Notes: generated by a model not told the origin, from the letters alone. Counted from the first letter of the stretch, positions 41,068-50,811 are shown. The stretch: 64,000 nucleotides of DNA from Aliivibrio wodanis (GCA_000953695.1 LN554846.1:2939354-3003353); one strand, 5' to 3'. Made by a program: numbers and translations.

Positions 41068-41937
41068 TCACTTCTTTAATACACCTTGCAGATACTCATC
41101 TTTCTCTTTCCACAAATCATTTACCCATTTATGAAAGCCACGCTTAAAAGCTTTATCACCAAAGTAATCGCCATTCACCTTCTCATCATTTGGATAAAGA
41201 TTAATACGCACCACTACCTTGGTTAATTTACCTTGCAACATATCAATAAACGGGAAAGCTTGATTCTCTGGATACGCAAGAGTCACATCAACAATACCAT
41301 CAAACAATTCACCCATCGCAGATAGCGTAAAAGCGATACCACCAATTTTTGGTTTAAACAGGTGTTGATAGGGTGTACGAGCTTCTTTTAGTTTTTCAGG
41401 TGTTGCACGTGTTCCTTCAACGAAATTAACCACTGTCGTTGGTACTGCTCGAAAGTTTTCACACGATTTTTGAATCGCTTTAAAATCATCATCTCGACGA
41501 TCTGGGTCTCGGCGCATAAATGGCATATCAGCTCCCCAACACGCCAAACCGACAAAAGGAACGAAAAGTAGCTCATACTTCAAAAAGAACTTCGTCATCG
41601 GTATTTTATCTTTCATTACCGAAGATAAAATAACAATATCAGCCCAGCTTACGTGATTAGAAAGAAGTAAGTACCAATTATCTTGAGAAAGATCCTCTCC
41701 GCCTTCAATGACCCATTCGATATTATTATTCAAATTCAACATACGAAGATTTATTGTCGCCCAGCCCCATAATGTTTTATTTGCCATTGAAACGGTGATC
41801 TTTTTTACCACCGAAAAAGGGAAAATAAGCTTAATTACAGCAAAAAAACTGATAATTAAAGAGGTCAATGCCGTATTGAGCATCACAAGCAAAACGCTAG
41901 CAACCAGTCGGATATTCACAAACATAAGGGTCTTCAT
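41068..41937 (-). CDS. yihG: PlsC-like acyltransferase (YihG family)
   Basis: This 289-residue inner-membrane enzyme belongs to the 1-acyl-glycerol-3-phosphate acyltransferase group (YihG). The catalytic H-x4-D is in NHVSWAD near residue 93, and the substrate-binding FVEGTRATPEK is near 166. Two hydrophobic segments precede the catalytic domain. E. coli YihG is reported to have lysophosphatidic acid acyltransferase activity and to affect acyl composition. Its position beside dsbA is conserved. It lies 87 bp from the comM 3' fragment, on the same strand. Confidence 0.88.
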   Translation of the reverse strand: MKTLMFVNIRLVASVLLVMLNTALTSLIISFFAVIKLIFPFSVVKKITVSMANKTLWGWATINLRMLNLNNNIEWVIEGGEDLSQDNWYLLLSNHVSWADIVILSSVMKDKIPMTKFFLKYELLFVPFVGLACWGADMPFMRRDPDRRDDDFKAIQKSCENFRAVPTTVVNFVEGTRATPEKLKEARTPYQHLFKPKIGGIAFTLSAMGELFDGIVDVTLAYPENQAFPFIDMLQGKLTKVVVRINLYPNDEKVNGDYFGDKAFKRGFHKWVNDLWKEKDEYLQGVLKK

Positions 41938-42023
41938 TCGTTAACAGGGTAAAAATTGTCCATATAATAACAAGCCTTACTTTTTTTGTTAAGAAACTTT
42001 ATTTCCGTCTAGATAAAAAGGCA

Positions 42024-42253
42024 CTAAATCGCTTGAGCGGTTAATTGCTTTAAGAGGCGATCCATAGCCCTATAACCCACAGCTTCAGCTAGATGAATAC
42101 GTAGGATCTTATCTTCACCGTTCAAATCTGCAATGGTTCTCGCAACCTTAATGATCCGATGATAAGCCCGAATAGAAAGACCTAATTGATGGAGTGTATT
42201 CTCTAAGAAAGCGGCATCTTCTTTAGCTAACGGACAATACTTATCTATTTCTC
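42024..42253 (-). pseudogene. comM: comM 3' fragment, cut off by IS30 insertion
   Basis: This frame encodes the C-terminal ~75 residues of the Mg-chelatase-like helicase ComM (YifB). On the minus strand it reads EIDKYCPLAKEDAAFLENTL from 42250 and ends ...DRLLKQLTAQAI with TAG at 42024-42026. The residues match the E. coli C-terminus (a helical cap of the AAA+ module). It has no start codon or ribosome-binding site of its own and cannot be joined to the 5' part because of the IS. Removing the IS and one copy of the 3-bp duplication restores one frame of about 508 codons, the normal family length. Confidence 0.93.
42251..42253. repeat. Target-site duplication (left)
   Basis: CTC at 42251-42253 is repeated at 43308-43310, directly outside the IS ends. 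It is the 3-bp duplication made by the insertion, deduced by restoring the comM frame. Confidence 0.85.
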
Positions 42254-43307
42254 CCTAGATCCCAAGAATAACCGACACACTTTGGTATAGATTAGAGAGT
42301 CAGTTGCCTATAAGCTTCAAGCTCTCACACAATCAACTAAGGTAACCACATGGGACACCAATATAAGCAACTGACACTAAGTGAAAGATACCAGATTGAA
42401 GCTTGGAATACACATAGTATTTCTGCTCGGGAAATAGGACAAAAATTAAAACGGAGCAATGGCTCCATTTCAAGGGAATTACGACGCTGTCCTGTTGGAA
42501 GTTATTCTGCCGAGCAAGCGCATAAACATGCTTTTCAAAAAAGAACACTTTCAATTAAGCACACAAAGTGTGGCCAAAAGAATAAGAAAATAATTCAAAT
42601 ATACCTACAACTTGGTTGGAGCCCAGAGCAAATATCTGGACGAATGCATAAAGAAAAAATAGAAAATACAATATGTTGCAGTACTATTTACAATGTAGTT
42701 AAAAGAGAGCATTGGCAAAGAATGCTTGCTCGAAAAGGTAAAAAATACAAACAGCGTAAAGGTGTAGAAGCTGGAGCAAGACTAATTCCCAACCGCGCTG
42801 ATATCTCTCTCCGGCCTGCTATTGTTGACGATAACTCAGAAATTGGCCACTGGGAAGGTGATACTGTTTATGGTCAAGATGGGTATTTAGTCACTATGGT
42901 AGAGCGAGTATCTAAGCTATTAGTTACTTGCAAAGTACGTAGCAAGTCTAAAAAAGCAGTCACTCGTGGGATAAATCGCATGATGAAGCCCTTTAAAGAA
43001 CTTTGCAAAACAATCACATTTGATAATGGCGGAGAGTTTGCGGGTCATGCTAAGATAGCTAAGCATCTGAACTGTGACATTTATTTTGCTAAACCTTACC
43101 ATTCCTGGCAACGAGGTTTGAATGAAAATACCAATGGTTTACTAAGGCGTTTTTTCCCAAAGGGAATGGCCATTGGAGAACTTGCTGCAAAAGAGGTTAA
43201 ACAGGCAGAGTTTTTGATTAATTCGAGACCTAGAAAGGCATTAAATTTTCTGAGTCCGAGTGAGTTTTTAAGCGGTAAGCGTGTGTCGGTTATTGTTACG
43301 ATCTAGC
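42254..43307 (+). mobile_element. IS30-family insertion sequence, 1,054 bp
   Basis: The element has 27-bp imperfect terminal inverted repeats. The left end reads CCTAGATCCCAAG then AATAACCGACACAC. The right end on the other strand reads GCTAGATCGTAAC then AATAACCGACACAC. It is flanked by the 3-bp repeat CTC. One transposase gene fills it. The element lies in comM in the opposite orientation. The transposase frame is intact and the ends are near identical, so the insertion is recent and probably still mobile. A 3-bp duplication is usual for this family. Similarity to named ISVsa elements was not tested. Confidence 0.93.
42350..43306 (+). CDS. IS30-family transposase
   Basis: This 318-residue DDE transposase should excise and insert its own element. 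The N-terminal helix-turn-helix (LTLSERYQIEAWNTHSISAR and IGQKLKRSNGSISRELRR) is typical of IS30. The catalytic triad is in GHWEGDTVYG, TFDNGGEF and the NENTNGLLRRFFPKG segment with Glu. The TAG stop (43304-43306) lies inside the right inverted repeat. AAGGTAAC precedes the ATG. The gene shows no frameshift. Confidence 0.95.
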   Translation: MGHQYKQLTLSERYQIEAWNTHSISAREIGQKLKRSNGSISRELRRCPVGSYSAEQAHKHAFQKRTLSIKHTKCGQKNKKIIQIYLQLGWSPEQISGRMHKEKIENTICCSTIYNVVKREHWQRMLARKGKKYKQRKGVEAGARLIPNRADISLRPAIVDDNSEIGHWEGDTVYGQDGYLVTMVERVSKLLVTCKVRSKSKKAVTRGINRMMKPFKELCKTITFDNGGEFAGHAKIAKHLNCDIYFAKPYHSWQRGLNENTNGLLRRFFPKGMAIGELAAKEVKQAEFLINSRPRKALNFLSPSEFLSGKRVSVIVTI

Positions 43308-44607
43308 CTCTACTACCTAACAGTGCATTAATTTTGCCATTTCTTTCTAGCATTCGTGAACGCGCTAGTAAGACTCTTTCTTTTACTTCTTGAGTAGATT
43401 CACCTCGATCTCCCCCTTCCGTTAAAGTGCCTTTAGGCAGTAAGGGGATCTCTAAAGACATATCAAATCGATCCAGTAATGGTCCTGAAATTCGGCTCAA
43501 ATACCGCAGAATCAGTTGAGGATTGGTTCTGGTATTATTACCTTCGTAATACCCAGTAGGGCTTGGGTTTAAGGCACCAACCAATTGGAAACGAGCCGGA
43601 AATCGAGTTTTACTCGCAGCTCTCGAGATGACAATTTCTCCAGACTCTAATGGCTCTCGTAGTGAATCGAGTACTTTTCTTTCAAACTCAGGCATTTCAT
43701 CTAAAAAAAGAATGCCATTATGAGCAAGAGAGATCTCTCCCGGTCTAGGTATCGAACCACCACCGACTAATGCAGCCATAGAGCTAGAATGATGAGGTGA
43801 ACGAAAAGGGCGGGAGCGCCAATTAGATTCATCTATATGCTGATGCGTTAATGAGGCAACAGCCGCGGTTTCAAGCGCTTCATCGTTCGTCATTTTTGGT
43901 AATAAATCACTCATACGAGAGGCCAGCATAGTCTTTCCTGTTCCTGGAGGACCAAGATACAATAAGTTGTGCCCACCAGCCGCCGCTATTTCTAACGCAC
44001 GCTTACCTTGTTGCTGACCAATAATATCTTGTAAGTCTCGATCCATACCCTCGACTTCTTGTTCGATTTTTTCAGAGGTTAATAATCCCAATTGCTGCTG
44101 ACCACATAAAAAACCACACACCGACAACAAGTGAGGTGCAGATTTATGAATATCTTTGCCCACTAATGCCGCTTGATCGCCATTTTCATCAGGCACCACT
44201 AAGCATCTATTAGACTTCAATGAGGCTAATGCTGCGGGTAACACGCCTTTCACTCGACGTAACTCTCCAGAAAGAGCAAGCTCTCCCACAAATTCGTGCC
44301 CTGCCAATTTTATTTCAGGGACCTGATCAGACGCAGCCAAAATACCAAGAGCTATTGGTAGATCAAAACGACCTCCCTCTTTAGGTAAATCCGCCGGAGC
44401 TAGATTCACTGTGATCCGCTTTGATGGAAATTCAAAATTAGCATTAATAATGGCACTTCTTACTCTATCTTTTGCTTCTTTTACTGTAGTTTCCGGCAAG
44501 CCAACTAAACTGAATCCTGGCATTCCATTACTAATATGTACCTCAACGGTGACAGGAGGTGCTTCAACACCAACACAAGCCCTGCTATGTATGATAGCTA
44601 ATCCCAT
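43303..44607 (-). pseudogene. comM: comM 5' part, truncated at IS30 insertion
   Basis: ComM is a hexameric AAA+ helicase that drives branch migration during natural transformation. This remnant encodes about 434 residues from the ATG at 44607 (MGLAIIHSRACVGVEAP). It keeps the N-terminal Lon-like domain and the AAA+ core with Walker A GPPGTGKTM near 220, Walker B FLDEMPEF, and the arginine-rich sensor region. The frame enters the IS after ...NALLGSR and meets TAG in the terminal repeat (43303-43305). The last ~75 residues are lost. The protein could still be made, but the helical C-terminus is missing, so activity is unlikely. Confidence 0.93.
43308..43310. repeat. Target-site duplication (right)
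   Basis: CTC at 43308-43310 is the right copy of the 3-bp repeat that also occurs at 42251-42253. Confidence 0.85.
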
Positions 44608-44793
44608 TTCCCTACCCATTTATTGATAAGCCTAGTATTTCTACGCTTTTTATTGATTTGTTATATATAAGCGCTAAATGAATAGGAATTGTGAATTAAA
44701 TGAGAGTTTTTTCTTGTCATGAGAGCCATGTCTGTGTTACCACTAAGTTAATGTAACGAATTATCATAAAAAACACGTTTACGGACAGATTAA

Positions 44794-44868
44794 ATGACCT
44801 TTGCTGCTCAACTTAATATTCTAATTATTAACATTCTCGTGGTGATTCTGGTCACCGCGCGGGGATGA
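44794..44868 (+). CDS. ilvL: ilv operon leader peptide
   Basis: This 24-codon frame, MTFAAQLNILIINILVVILV then TARG, is packed with isoleucine, leucine and valine codons (11 of the 13 residues from 8 to 20). That is the signature of an attenuation leader. Ribosome stalling on these codons when charged Ile, Leu or Val tRNA is low should prevent the terminator at 44902-44936. It lies 145 bp before ilvG, as in E. coli. It is too short for normal gene calling, and the call rests on composition and position. Confidence 0.88.
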   Translation: MTFAAQLNILIINILVVILVTARG

Positions 44869-44901
44869 GTGAGCAAAAAGTCGCAATAGCAACGCACACT
44901 T

Positions 44902-44936
44902 AAAACCCCCAAGCTCATCAGCAAGGGGGTTTTTTT
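44902..44936 (+). terminator. Attenuator of the ilv operon
   Basis: AAAACCCCC (44902-44910) pairs with GGGGG-TTTTTTT (44925-44936), with a smaller inner pairing AGCT...AGC in the loop. It is a strong hairpin with seven T residues, between the leader peptide and ilvG, so it is the attenuator terminator. Confidence 0.9.
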
Positions 44937-45012
44937 ATGGATTCAGGAAGAAATGGGAGCACATGATGTGCAAGAATAGAGAAACAATCACTCACGCAGG
45001 GAGCGACAGTGT

Positions 45013-46659
45013 ATGAATGGCTCACAGTTAGTAGTTAAAGCCTTAAGAGATGAAGGAATTAAAACTGTTTTTGGTTATCCTGGCGGGGCAATCATGCCTA
45101 TCTATGATGCCTTGTATGATGGTGGTGTTGAGCATATCCTCTGCCGCCACGAACAAGGTGCAGCCATGGCCGCTATTGGGATGGCCCGAGCAAGTAAAGA
45201 TGTTGCCGTTTGTCTTGCAACATCAGGTCCCGGTGCAACCAATCTAATTACTGGTCTTGCTGATGCCATGCTTGATTCTATTCCTCTTGTTGCTATCACA
45301 GGTCAAGTCGCAAGTCATTTAATCGGTACTGATGCCTTCCAGGAAATGGATGTCATTGGGATGTCTCTCTCTTGTACTAAACACAGCTATCTTGTTACTG
45401 ACATCAACGAACTTGCTCCAGTGATTGCTGAAGCTTTTGAAGTAGCAAAATCAGGTCGCCCAGGTCCTGTATTAATTGATATAGCTAAAGACGTACAAGT
45501 TGCTGAAGCACCAGTAACGACCCTCCCATATTTTGAACCACCAGCTATTCCTGTAGCCCCTCAAGAAAGTATTGAAGCCGCTGAAGCCATTCTAAAAAAC
45601 AGCGTTAAACCTGTTCTATATGTCGGTGGTGGTGTGCAGCTTGCCCATGCTACGGATTCAGTTCGTGAGTTTTTACGTAATAATCCAATGCCGTCAGTAA
45701 GTACACTTAAAGGCCTAGGTTCGATAGAAAGGCACGACCCACATTATTTAGGCATGGTCGGGATGCACGGCACTAAAGCGGCCAACCTTATCGTTCAAGA
45801 GTCAGATCTATTGATTGTGGTTGGTGCTCGTTTTGATGATCGTGTAACAGGAAAGCTAGAAAGTTTCGCCCCACACGCCAAAGTCATTCATATCGATATT
45901 GATGCCGCTGAGTTCAATAAGCTTCGTCATGCACATTCAACACTACGTGGCGATGTCAATGTTATCTTACCGCAACTTAGTACCTCTCAAGATCTCACGC
46001 CTTGGCTAGAGAATGTGACCGCCTTACGTAGCGAATTTAAATGGCGTTACGACCATCCTGGAGAGCTTATCTATGCTCCACTGCTATTAAAACAGTTATC
46101 AGACATGATGCCAGATAGCTCGATTGTAGCTACCGATGTAGGACAACACCAAATGTGGTCAGCTCAACACATTCAACCTCGAGCGCCTGAGAATTATTTA
46201 ACCTCAGCTGGTCTTGGTACTATGGGCTTTGGTTTACCAGCCGCAATAGGTGCTAAGGTCGCTCGTCCTGATGACCAATCAATTCTTATCTCTGGTGATG
46301 GTTCATTCATGATGAACGTTCAGGAACTAGGTACTATTAAACGTAAACAAGTTCCAGTAAAAATGGTGCTACTTAATAACCAACGTTTAGGTATGGTTCG
46401 CCAATGGCAATCTCTGTTTTTTGACGGCCGCCACAGTGAAACCATTTTAGATGATAATCCAGACTTTGTAGCTCTCGCTGCAGCATTTGGGATCCCCGGA
46501 AAAACGATTACAACCAAAGAAGAAGTGGAACCTGCATTAAAAGAGATGCTTGAAAGCGAAACCGCTTATCTATTACACGTGTTGATCTCTGAAGAAGAAA
46601 ATGTATGGCCGCTTGTACCACCAGGCGCCGCAAATCAAGACATGGTGGAGGGGGAATAA
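45013..46659 (+). CDS. ilvG: Acetolactate synthase II large subunit
   Basis: IlvG condenses pyruvate with pyruvate or 2-ketobutyrate using thiamine diphosphate, FAD and magnesium. The 548 residues are uninterrupted, unlike the frameshifted E. coli K-12 gene. The catalytic glutamate is in [15 protein letters not shown] near 47. The thiamine site is [14 protein letters not shown] then the acidic [13 protein letters not shown] near 430-460. The start [15 protein letters not shown] is supported by a GGGAGCGAC site upstream. The stop overlaps the ilvM start by one base. Confidence 0.96.
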   Translation: MNGSQLVVKALRDEGIKTVFGYPGGAIMPIYDALYDGGVEHILCRHEQGAAMAAIGMARASKDVAVCLATSGPGATNLITGLADAMLDSIPLVAITGQVASHLIGTDAFQEMDVIGMSLSCTKHSYLVTDINELAPVIAEAFEVAKSGRPGPVLIDIAKDVQVAEAPVTTLPYFEPPAIPVAPQESIEAAEAILKNSVKPVLYVGGGVQLAHATDSVREFLRNNPMPSVSTLKGLGSIERHDPHYLGMVGMHGTKAANLIVQESDLLIVVGARFDDRVTGKLESFAPHAKVIHIDIDAAEFNKLRHAHSTLRGDVNVILPQLSTSQDLTPWLENVTALRSEFKWRYDHPGELIYAPLLLKQLSDMMPDSSIVATDVGQHQMWSAQHIQPRAPENYLTSAGLGTMGFGLPAAIGAKVARPDDQSILISGDGSFMMNVQELGTIKRKQVPVKMVLLNNQRLGMVRQWQSLFFDGRHSETILDDNPDFVALAAAFGIPGKTITTKEEVEPALKEMLESETAYLLHVLISEEENVWPLVPPGAANQDMVEGE

Positions 46660-46904
46660 TGCAACGTTATATTTTAGAAATTGAAGCAACAGATAAGCCA
46701 GTATTACTGGAGCGCGTATTGCGTGTTATTCGTCACCGAGGCTTTGCGATTAAGCAAGTATTGGCGACTCAAAACCAAGCAAGTGGTATCGCTGCGGTTG
46801 AGATTATCGTCGAAAGTGATCGTCCAATCAGTCTTCTGACTAATCAAATTGAAAAACTTTGGGATATTACCGCAGTTCATGTCTCTACATTGAATCGCGC
46901 ATAA
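46659..46904 (+). CDS. ilvM: Acetolactate synthase II regulatory subunit
   Basis: IlvM is the small ACT-domain subunit that stabilises IlvG. The ATG at 46659 overlaps the ilvG stop (TAATG), with GGAGGGGG just upstream, giving 81 residues starting [20 protein letters not shown]. An earlier in-frame start at 46605 lies inside ilvG and is rejected. The ACT fold pattern RHRGFAIKQV is visible. In E. coli this subunit makes the enzyme resistant to valine. Confidence 0.92.
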   Translation: MQRYILEIEATDKPVLLERVLRVIRHRGFAIKQVLATQNQASGIAAVEIIVESDRPISLLTNQIEKLWDITAVHVSTLNRA

Positions 46905-46930
46905 GATAAAAATTTAAAGGATTAATAACA

Positions 46931-48787
46931 ATGCCTACATCACCTAAAAACAGATACCGTTCAGCCACCACCACTCATGGTCGTAATATGGCTGGAGCTC
47001 GTGCACTATGGCGTGCAACAGGCGTAAAAGAAGAAGATTTTGGTAAACCAATCATTGCAGTGGTTAACTCATTTACCCAATTTGTTCCTGGTCATGTTCA
47101 CCTAAAAGACATGGGACAATTGGTTGCTGGTGAAATTGAAAAAGCTGGTGGTATCGCGAAAGAATTTAATACCATTGCGGTTGATGATGGTATTGCAATG
47201 GGTCACGGCGGTATGCTTTATTCTTTGCCATCACGTGAACTTATTGCCGACTCAGTTGAATACATGGTTAACGCTCACTGTGCAGATGCGATGGTGTGTA
47301 TTTCTAACTGTGACAAAATAACTCCTGGAATGATGATGGCAGCAATGCGTCTTAATATTCCGGTGATCTTTGTTTCTGGTGGCCCAATGGAAGCAGGTAA
47401 GACTAAGCTTTCAGATCAAATCATCAAGCTTGATCTTGTTGATGCGATGATCCAAGGCGCCGATCCAACGATTTCAGATGAACAAAGTGAGCAAGTAGAA
47501 CGTTCAGCATGTCCAACTTGTGGTTCATGTTCAGGTATGTTTACTGCTAACTCAATGAACTGTTTAACCGAAGCATTAGGGCTATCTCAACCGGGTAATG
47601 GCTCAATGCTTGCTACTCACGCCGATCGTGAAGAACTGTTCATCAATGCAGGTAAACGCATCGTGACTCTAACCAAACGCTATTACGAGCAAGGTGATGA
47701 TTCAGCACTACCACGTAATATTGCCAACAAAGCCGCATTTGAAAATGCCATGGCACTTGATATTGCGATGGGGGGTTCAAGTAATACAGTTCTTCACCTA
47801 ATAGCATCCGCTCAAGAAGGCGAAATCGATTTTGATATGGATGATATTGATGAGATGTCTCGTCGAGTACCTCATCTATGTAAAGTAGCCCCTTCAACAC
47901 CTAAATATCACATGGAAGACGTTCACCGTGCTGGTGGTGTAATGGCTATCCTTGGTGAGCTAGATCGAGCAAATCTACTTAATAGTGATACCAATACCGT
48001 GCTTGGCTTAACGATGAAAGAGCAACTGGCTCAATACGACATCATGCAAACCGAAGATGAAGCGGTACTTAAATTTTTCCGTGCTGGTCCTGCTGGCATT
48101 CGAACCACTAAAGCTTTCTCACAAGATTGTCGTTGGGATCGTCTTGATGATGACCGTGAAAATGGCTGTATTCGTACCAAAGAAAATGCCTTTAGCCAAG
48201 AGGGTGGTCTAGCCGTTCTTTCTGGTAATATCGCTGTTGATGGATGTATTGTAAAAACGGCGGGTGTTGATGAAGACAACCTTAAATTCCAAGGTCCAGC
48301 CATTGTATTTGAAAGCCAAGACAGTGCAGTAGAAAGCATCTTAGGTGGCAAAGTAAAAGCCGGTGATGTTGTCGTTATTCGCTATGAAGGCCCTAAAGGT
48401 GGTCCGGGAATGCAAGAAATGCTGTACCCAACCACTTATTTAAAATCAATGGGATTAGGCAAAGCTTGTGCACTTCTTACTGATGGCCGATTCTCTGGTG
48501 GTACATCAGGTCTCTCTATTGGTCATGTATCTCCAGAAGCTGCAAGTGGTGGCACCATTGGTTTAGTAAATACTGGCGACATCATTACCATCGATATCCC
48601 AAGTCGCTCTATTACTCTTGATGTTTCAGAATCTGAACTGGCTGATCGTCGAGTGAAACAAGACCAATTAGGCTGGAAACCAGTAAATCGCCAACGTGAA
48701 GTTTCTTTTGCACTAAAAGCGTACGCAAGTATGGCAACCAGTGCAGACAAAGGCGCAGTACGTGATAAATCTAAGTTAGAAGGATAA
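46931..48787 (+). CDS. ilvD: Dihydroxy-acid dehydratase
   Basis: IlvD removes water from the dihydroxy acids to give 2-keto acids in Ile/Val synthesis and carries an iron-sulphur cluster. The 618 residues are close to the E. coli length. Cluster cysteines are in [14 protein letters not shown] near 122 and [19 protein letters not shown] near 195. The family start [20 protein letters not shown] is intact. It follows ilvM by only 26 bp, with no ilvE between them. The stop is five bases from the ilvA start. Confidence 0.96.
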   Translation: MPTSPKNRYRSATTTHGRNMAGARALWRATGVKEEDFGKPIIAVVNSFTQFVPGHVHLKDMGQLVAGEIEKAGGIAKEFNTIAVDDGIAMGHGGMLYSLPSRELIADSVEYMVNAHCADAMVCISNCDKITPGMMMAAMRLNIPVIFVSGGPMEAGKTKLSDQIIKLDLVDAMIQGADPTISDEQSEQVERSACPTCGSCSGMFTANSMNCLTEALGLSQPGNGSMLATHADREELFINAGKRIVTLTKRYYEQGDDSALPRNIANKAAFENAMALDIAMGGSSNTVLHLIASAQEGEIDFDMDDIDEMSRRVPHLCKVAPSTPKYHMEDVHRAGGVMAILGELDRANLLNSDTNTVLGLTMKEQLAQYDIMQTEDEAVLKFFRAGPAGIRTTKAFSQDCRWDRLDDDRENGCIRTKENAFSQEGGLAVLSGNIAVDGCIVKTAGVDEDNLKFQGPAIVFESQDSAVESILGGKVKAGDVVVIRYEGPKGGPGMQEMLYPTTYLKSMGLGKACALLTDGRFSGGTSGLSIGHVSPEAASGGTIGLVNTGDIITIDIPSRSITLDVSESELADRRVKQDQLGWKPVNRQREVSFALKAYASMATSADKGAVRDKSKLEG

Positions 48788-48792
48788 GGCTT

Positions 48793-50325
48793 ATGACAAC
48801 ACCTTCTAATCAAACTGGCGCAGAATATCTGCGTCAGATCTTACGAGCCCCCATCTATGAAGTTGCCACTGTTACGCCACTTCAAGGGATGCCTCGTTTA
48901 TCGGAACGACTTAATAATCACGTACAGCTAAAACGAGAGGATCGCCAACCGGTTCACTCATTTAAGCTTCGTGGTGCTTACAATATGGTGGCAAATTTAA
49001 CTGAAGAACAGAAGCAAGCAGGCGTTATTGCAGCTTCTGCAGGTAATCATGCTCAAGGTATGGCGCTTTCAGGCACTAAGCTTGGGATCCAAACCACCAT
49101 CGTTATGCCAAAAACAACCCCTGACATCAAAGTAGAAGCGGTGAAAGGGTTTGGTGGCCGAGTCATTCTTCACGGCCGTAACTTCGATGAAGCAAAAGCC
49201 GAAGCAGAGCGTTTATCTGAGCTTCACGGCTATACCTTTGTTCCTCCATTTGATCATCCTTTAGTGATTGCAGGGCAGGGAACGATAGGAATGGAAATGC
49301 TGCAACAAAATGGGCATTTAGATTATATTTTTGTTCCTGTCGGTGGTGGTGGCTTAGCCGCTGGTGTTGCCGTTCTTATCAAACAATTAATGCCAGAAAT
49401 TAAAGTAATCGCCGTTGAACCTGAAGACTCAGCCTGCTTAAAAGCCGCATTAGATGCAGGAGAACCAGTAATACTGGATCAAGTAAGTATGTTCGCCGAT
49501 GGTGTTGCCGTTAAACGTATTGGTGATGAAACCTTCCGTTTATGCCAAAAATACCTTGATGGCCATATCACCGTTTCTAGCGATGAAATCTGTGCCGCCG
49601 TCAAAGATATTTTTGAAGACACTCGTGCGATTGCTGAACCATCAGGTGCATTAGCATTAGCAGGTTTGAAAAAATTTGCTGATAAAAACCAACTTAATAA
49701 TAAACAACTTGGTGCAGTACTTTCTGGTGCAAACACTAACTTCCATGGCTTACGCTACGTTTCTGAACGTTGTGAACTTGGTGAGAAAAGAGAAGGTTTA
49801 TTAGCTGTCACGATCCCTGAACGTCAAGGGGCATTCTTCGAGTTCTGTAACCTTATTGGAGGGCGAGCTGTTACTGAGTTTAACTATCGCTATAACGATG
49901 ACAAACTAGCCAATATTTTTGTCGGGGTACGCCTACAGGAAGGGCAAGAAGAGCTTGACGGTATTATCAACGACTTACAGAAAGGTGATTATCCAGTCGT
50001 TGACCTTTCTGATAATGAAATGGCTAAACTCCATATTCGTTATATGATTGGAGGAAAACCCTTTAAACCATTGAAAGAGCGTTTATATAGCTTCGAATTT
50101 CCTGAGTACCCTGGTGCATTAGTTAAATTTCTAAGCACTTTAGGCACTCATTGGAACATTAGTTTATTCAATTATCGTAACCATGGTGCCGATTATGGTC
50201 GAGTGTTATGTGGTTTTGAATTGGATGATTCTGATCTTGTTGATTTCTCAAAACATCTTGCAGAATTAGGCTATCAATGGACTGACGAAACAACAAATCC
50301 TGCCTATCAATTCTTTTTATCTTGA
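48793..50325 (+). CDS. ilvA: Biosynthetic threonine dehydratase
   Basis: IlvA makes 2-ketobutyrate from threonine, the committed step to isoleucine, with pyridoxal phosphate. The 510 residues match the biosynthetic type, not the short catabolic TdcB. The lysine is in HSFKLRGAYNMVANL near 62, and the glycine loop is in PVGGGGLAAGV near 186. Two C-terminal ACT-like regulatory domains (from about 330) should bind isoleucine for feedback inhibition. It is last in the operon. Confidence 0.95.
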   Translation: MTTPSNQTGAEYLRQILRAPIYEVATVTPLQGMPRLSERLNNHVQLKREDRQPVHSFKLRGAYNMVANLTEEQKQAGVIAASAGNHAQGMALSGTKLGIQTTIVMPKTTPDIKVEAVKGFGGRVILHGRNFDEAKAEAERLSELHGYTFVPPFDHPLVIAGQGTIGMEMLQQNGHLDYIFVPVGGGGLAAGVAVLIKQLMPEIKVIAVEPEDSACLKAALDAGEPVILDQVSMFADGVAVKRIGDETFRLCQKYLDGHITVSSDEICAAVKDIFEDTRAIAEPSGALALAGLKKFADKNQLNNKQLGAVLSGANTNFHGLRYVSERCELGEKREGLLAVTIPERQGAFFEFCNLIGGRAVTEFNYRYNDDKLANIFVGVRLQEGQEELDGIINDLQKGDYPVVDLSDNEMAKLHIRYMIGGKPFKPLKERLYSFEFPEYPGALVKFLSTLGTHWNISLFNYRNHGADYGRVLCGFELDDSDLVDFSKHLAELGYQWTDETTNPAYQFFLS

Positions 50326-50342
50326 ACACACATAGTATCAAG

Positions 50343-50370
50343 TAAGGCTAATTCATTTTTAGCCTTATTT
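50343..50370 (+). terminator. Terminator of the ilv operon
   Basis: TAAGGCTAA (50343-50351) and TTAGCCTTA (50359-50367) pair around a 7-base loop and are followed by TTTTC. It lies 17 bases after ilvA. Confidence 0.85.
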
Positions 50371-50411
50371 TCATTCAATTTTAAAATTATGCTATACAAT
50401 CGGTTAAAAAG

Positions 50412-50601
50412 TGCTATTATTTTGTCTGGCCTGTAAACAGACCTATTTATCTGTAATATTATGATTTTGAAACCTTCGTTATACTGCTTTACCAGTTATG
50501 CTTGAAGCTTTTTATACATATGTTTTACCTCAATAAATAATTCTTTATGGCTACAACTTCGCATTATGCGAATTATTTAATTAAAAAAATTAGGATATAT
50601 T
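50412..50601 (+). promoter_or_regulatory. Long 5' leader of the cold-shock gene
   Basis: An extended -10 (TGCTATTAT, 50412-50420) lies far upstream, which implies a leader of about 170 nt, like that of E. coli cspA. Near its start GTCTG (50424-50428) pairs with CAGAC (50438-50442). Such leaders stabilise the mRNA and aid translation at low temperature. The start site is not proven. Confidence 0.5.
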
Positions 50602-50811
50602 ATGTCTAAAACAACTGGTATCGTTAAGTGGTTTAACGAAGAGAAAGGTTTCGGTTTCATTACTCAAGATAACGGCGGTGCTGACGTATTCGTTCACTTC
50701 CGTGCTATCGCAACTGAAGGTTTTAAAACTCTGAAAGAAGGCCAAGCGGTAACTTTCACAGTTGAACAAGGTCAAAAAGGCCCACAAGCTGCAGACGTTA
50801 CTCCAGCTTAA
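50602..50811 (+). CDS. Cold-shock protein, CspA family
   Basis: This 69-residue single cold-shock domain is a nucleic-acid chaperone. The RNA-binding motifs KGFGFI (about 16-21) and VFVHF (about 30-34) are intact, and the start [16 protein letters not shown] is typical. An AGGAT site precedes the ATG. It has its own terminator at 50836-50864. The exact paralogue (CspA, CspE or other) cannot be told from this sequence alone. The long leader suggests cold induction. Confidence 0.93.
   Translation: MSKTTGIVKWFNEEKGFGFITQDNGGADVFVHFRAIATEGFKTLKEGQAVTFTVEQGQKGPQAADVTPA

Noticed and set aside
42333..43111. Minus-strand frames inside the IS
   Set aside because: They are shadows of the transposase and have none of the IS30 features.
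42254..43307. IS element possibly carrying a cargo gene
   Set aside because: Only 96 bp lie before the transposase and one base after it, so there is no room.
43303..44619. Natural short comM with an alternative C-terminus
   Set aside because: The frame ends in the IS terminal repeat, and the missing end lies past the IS in frame; truncation is the simpler reading.
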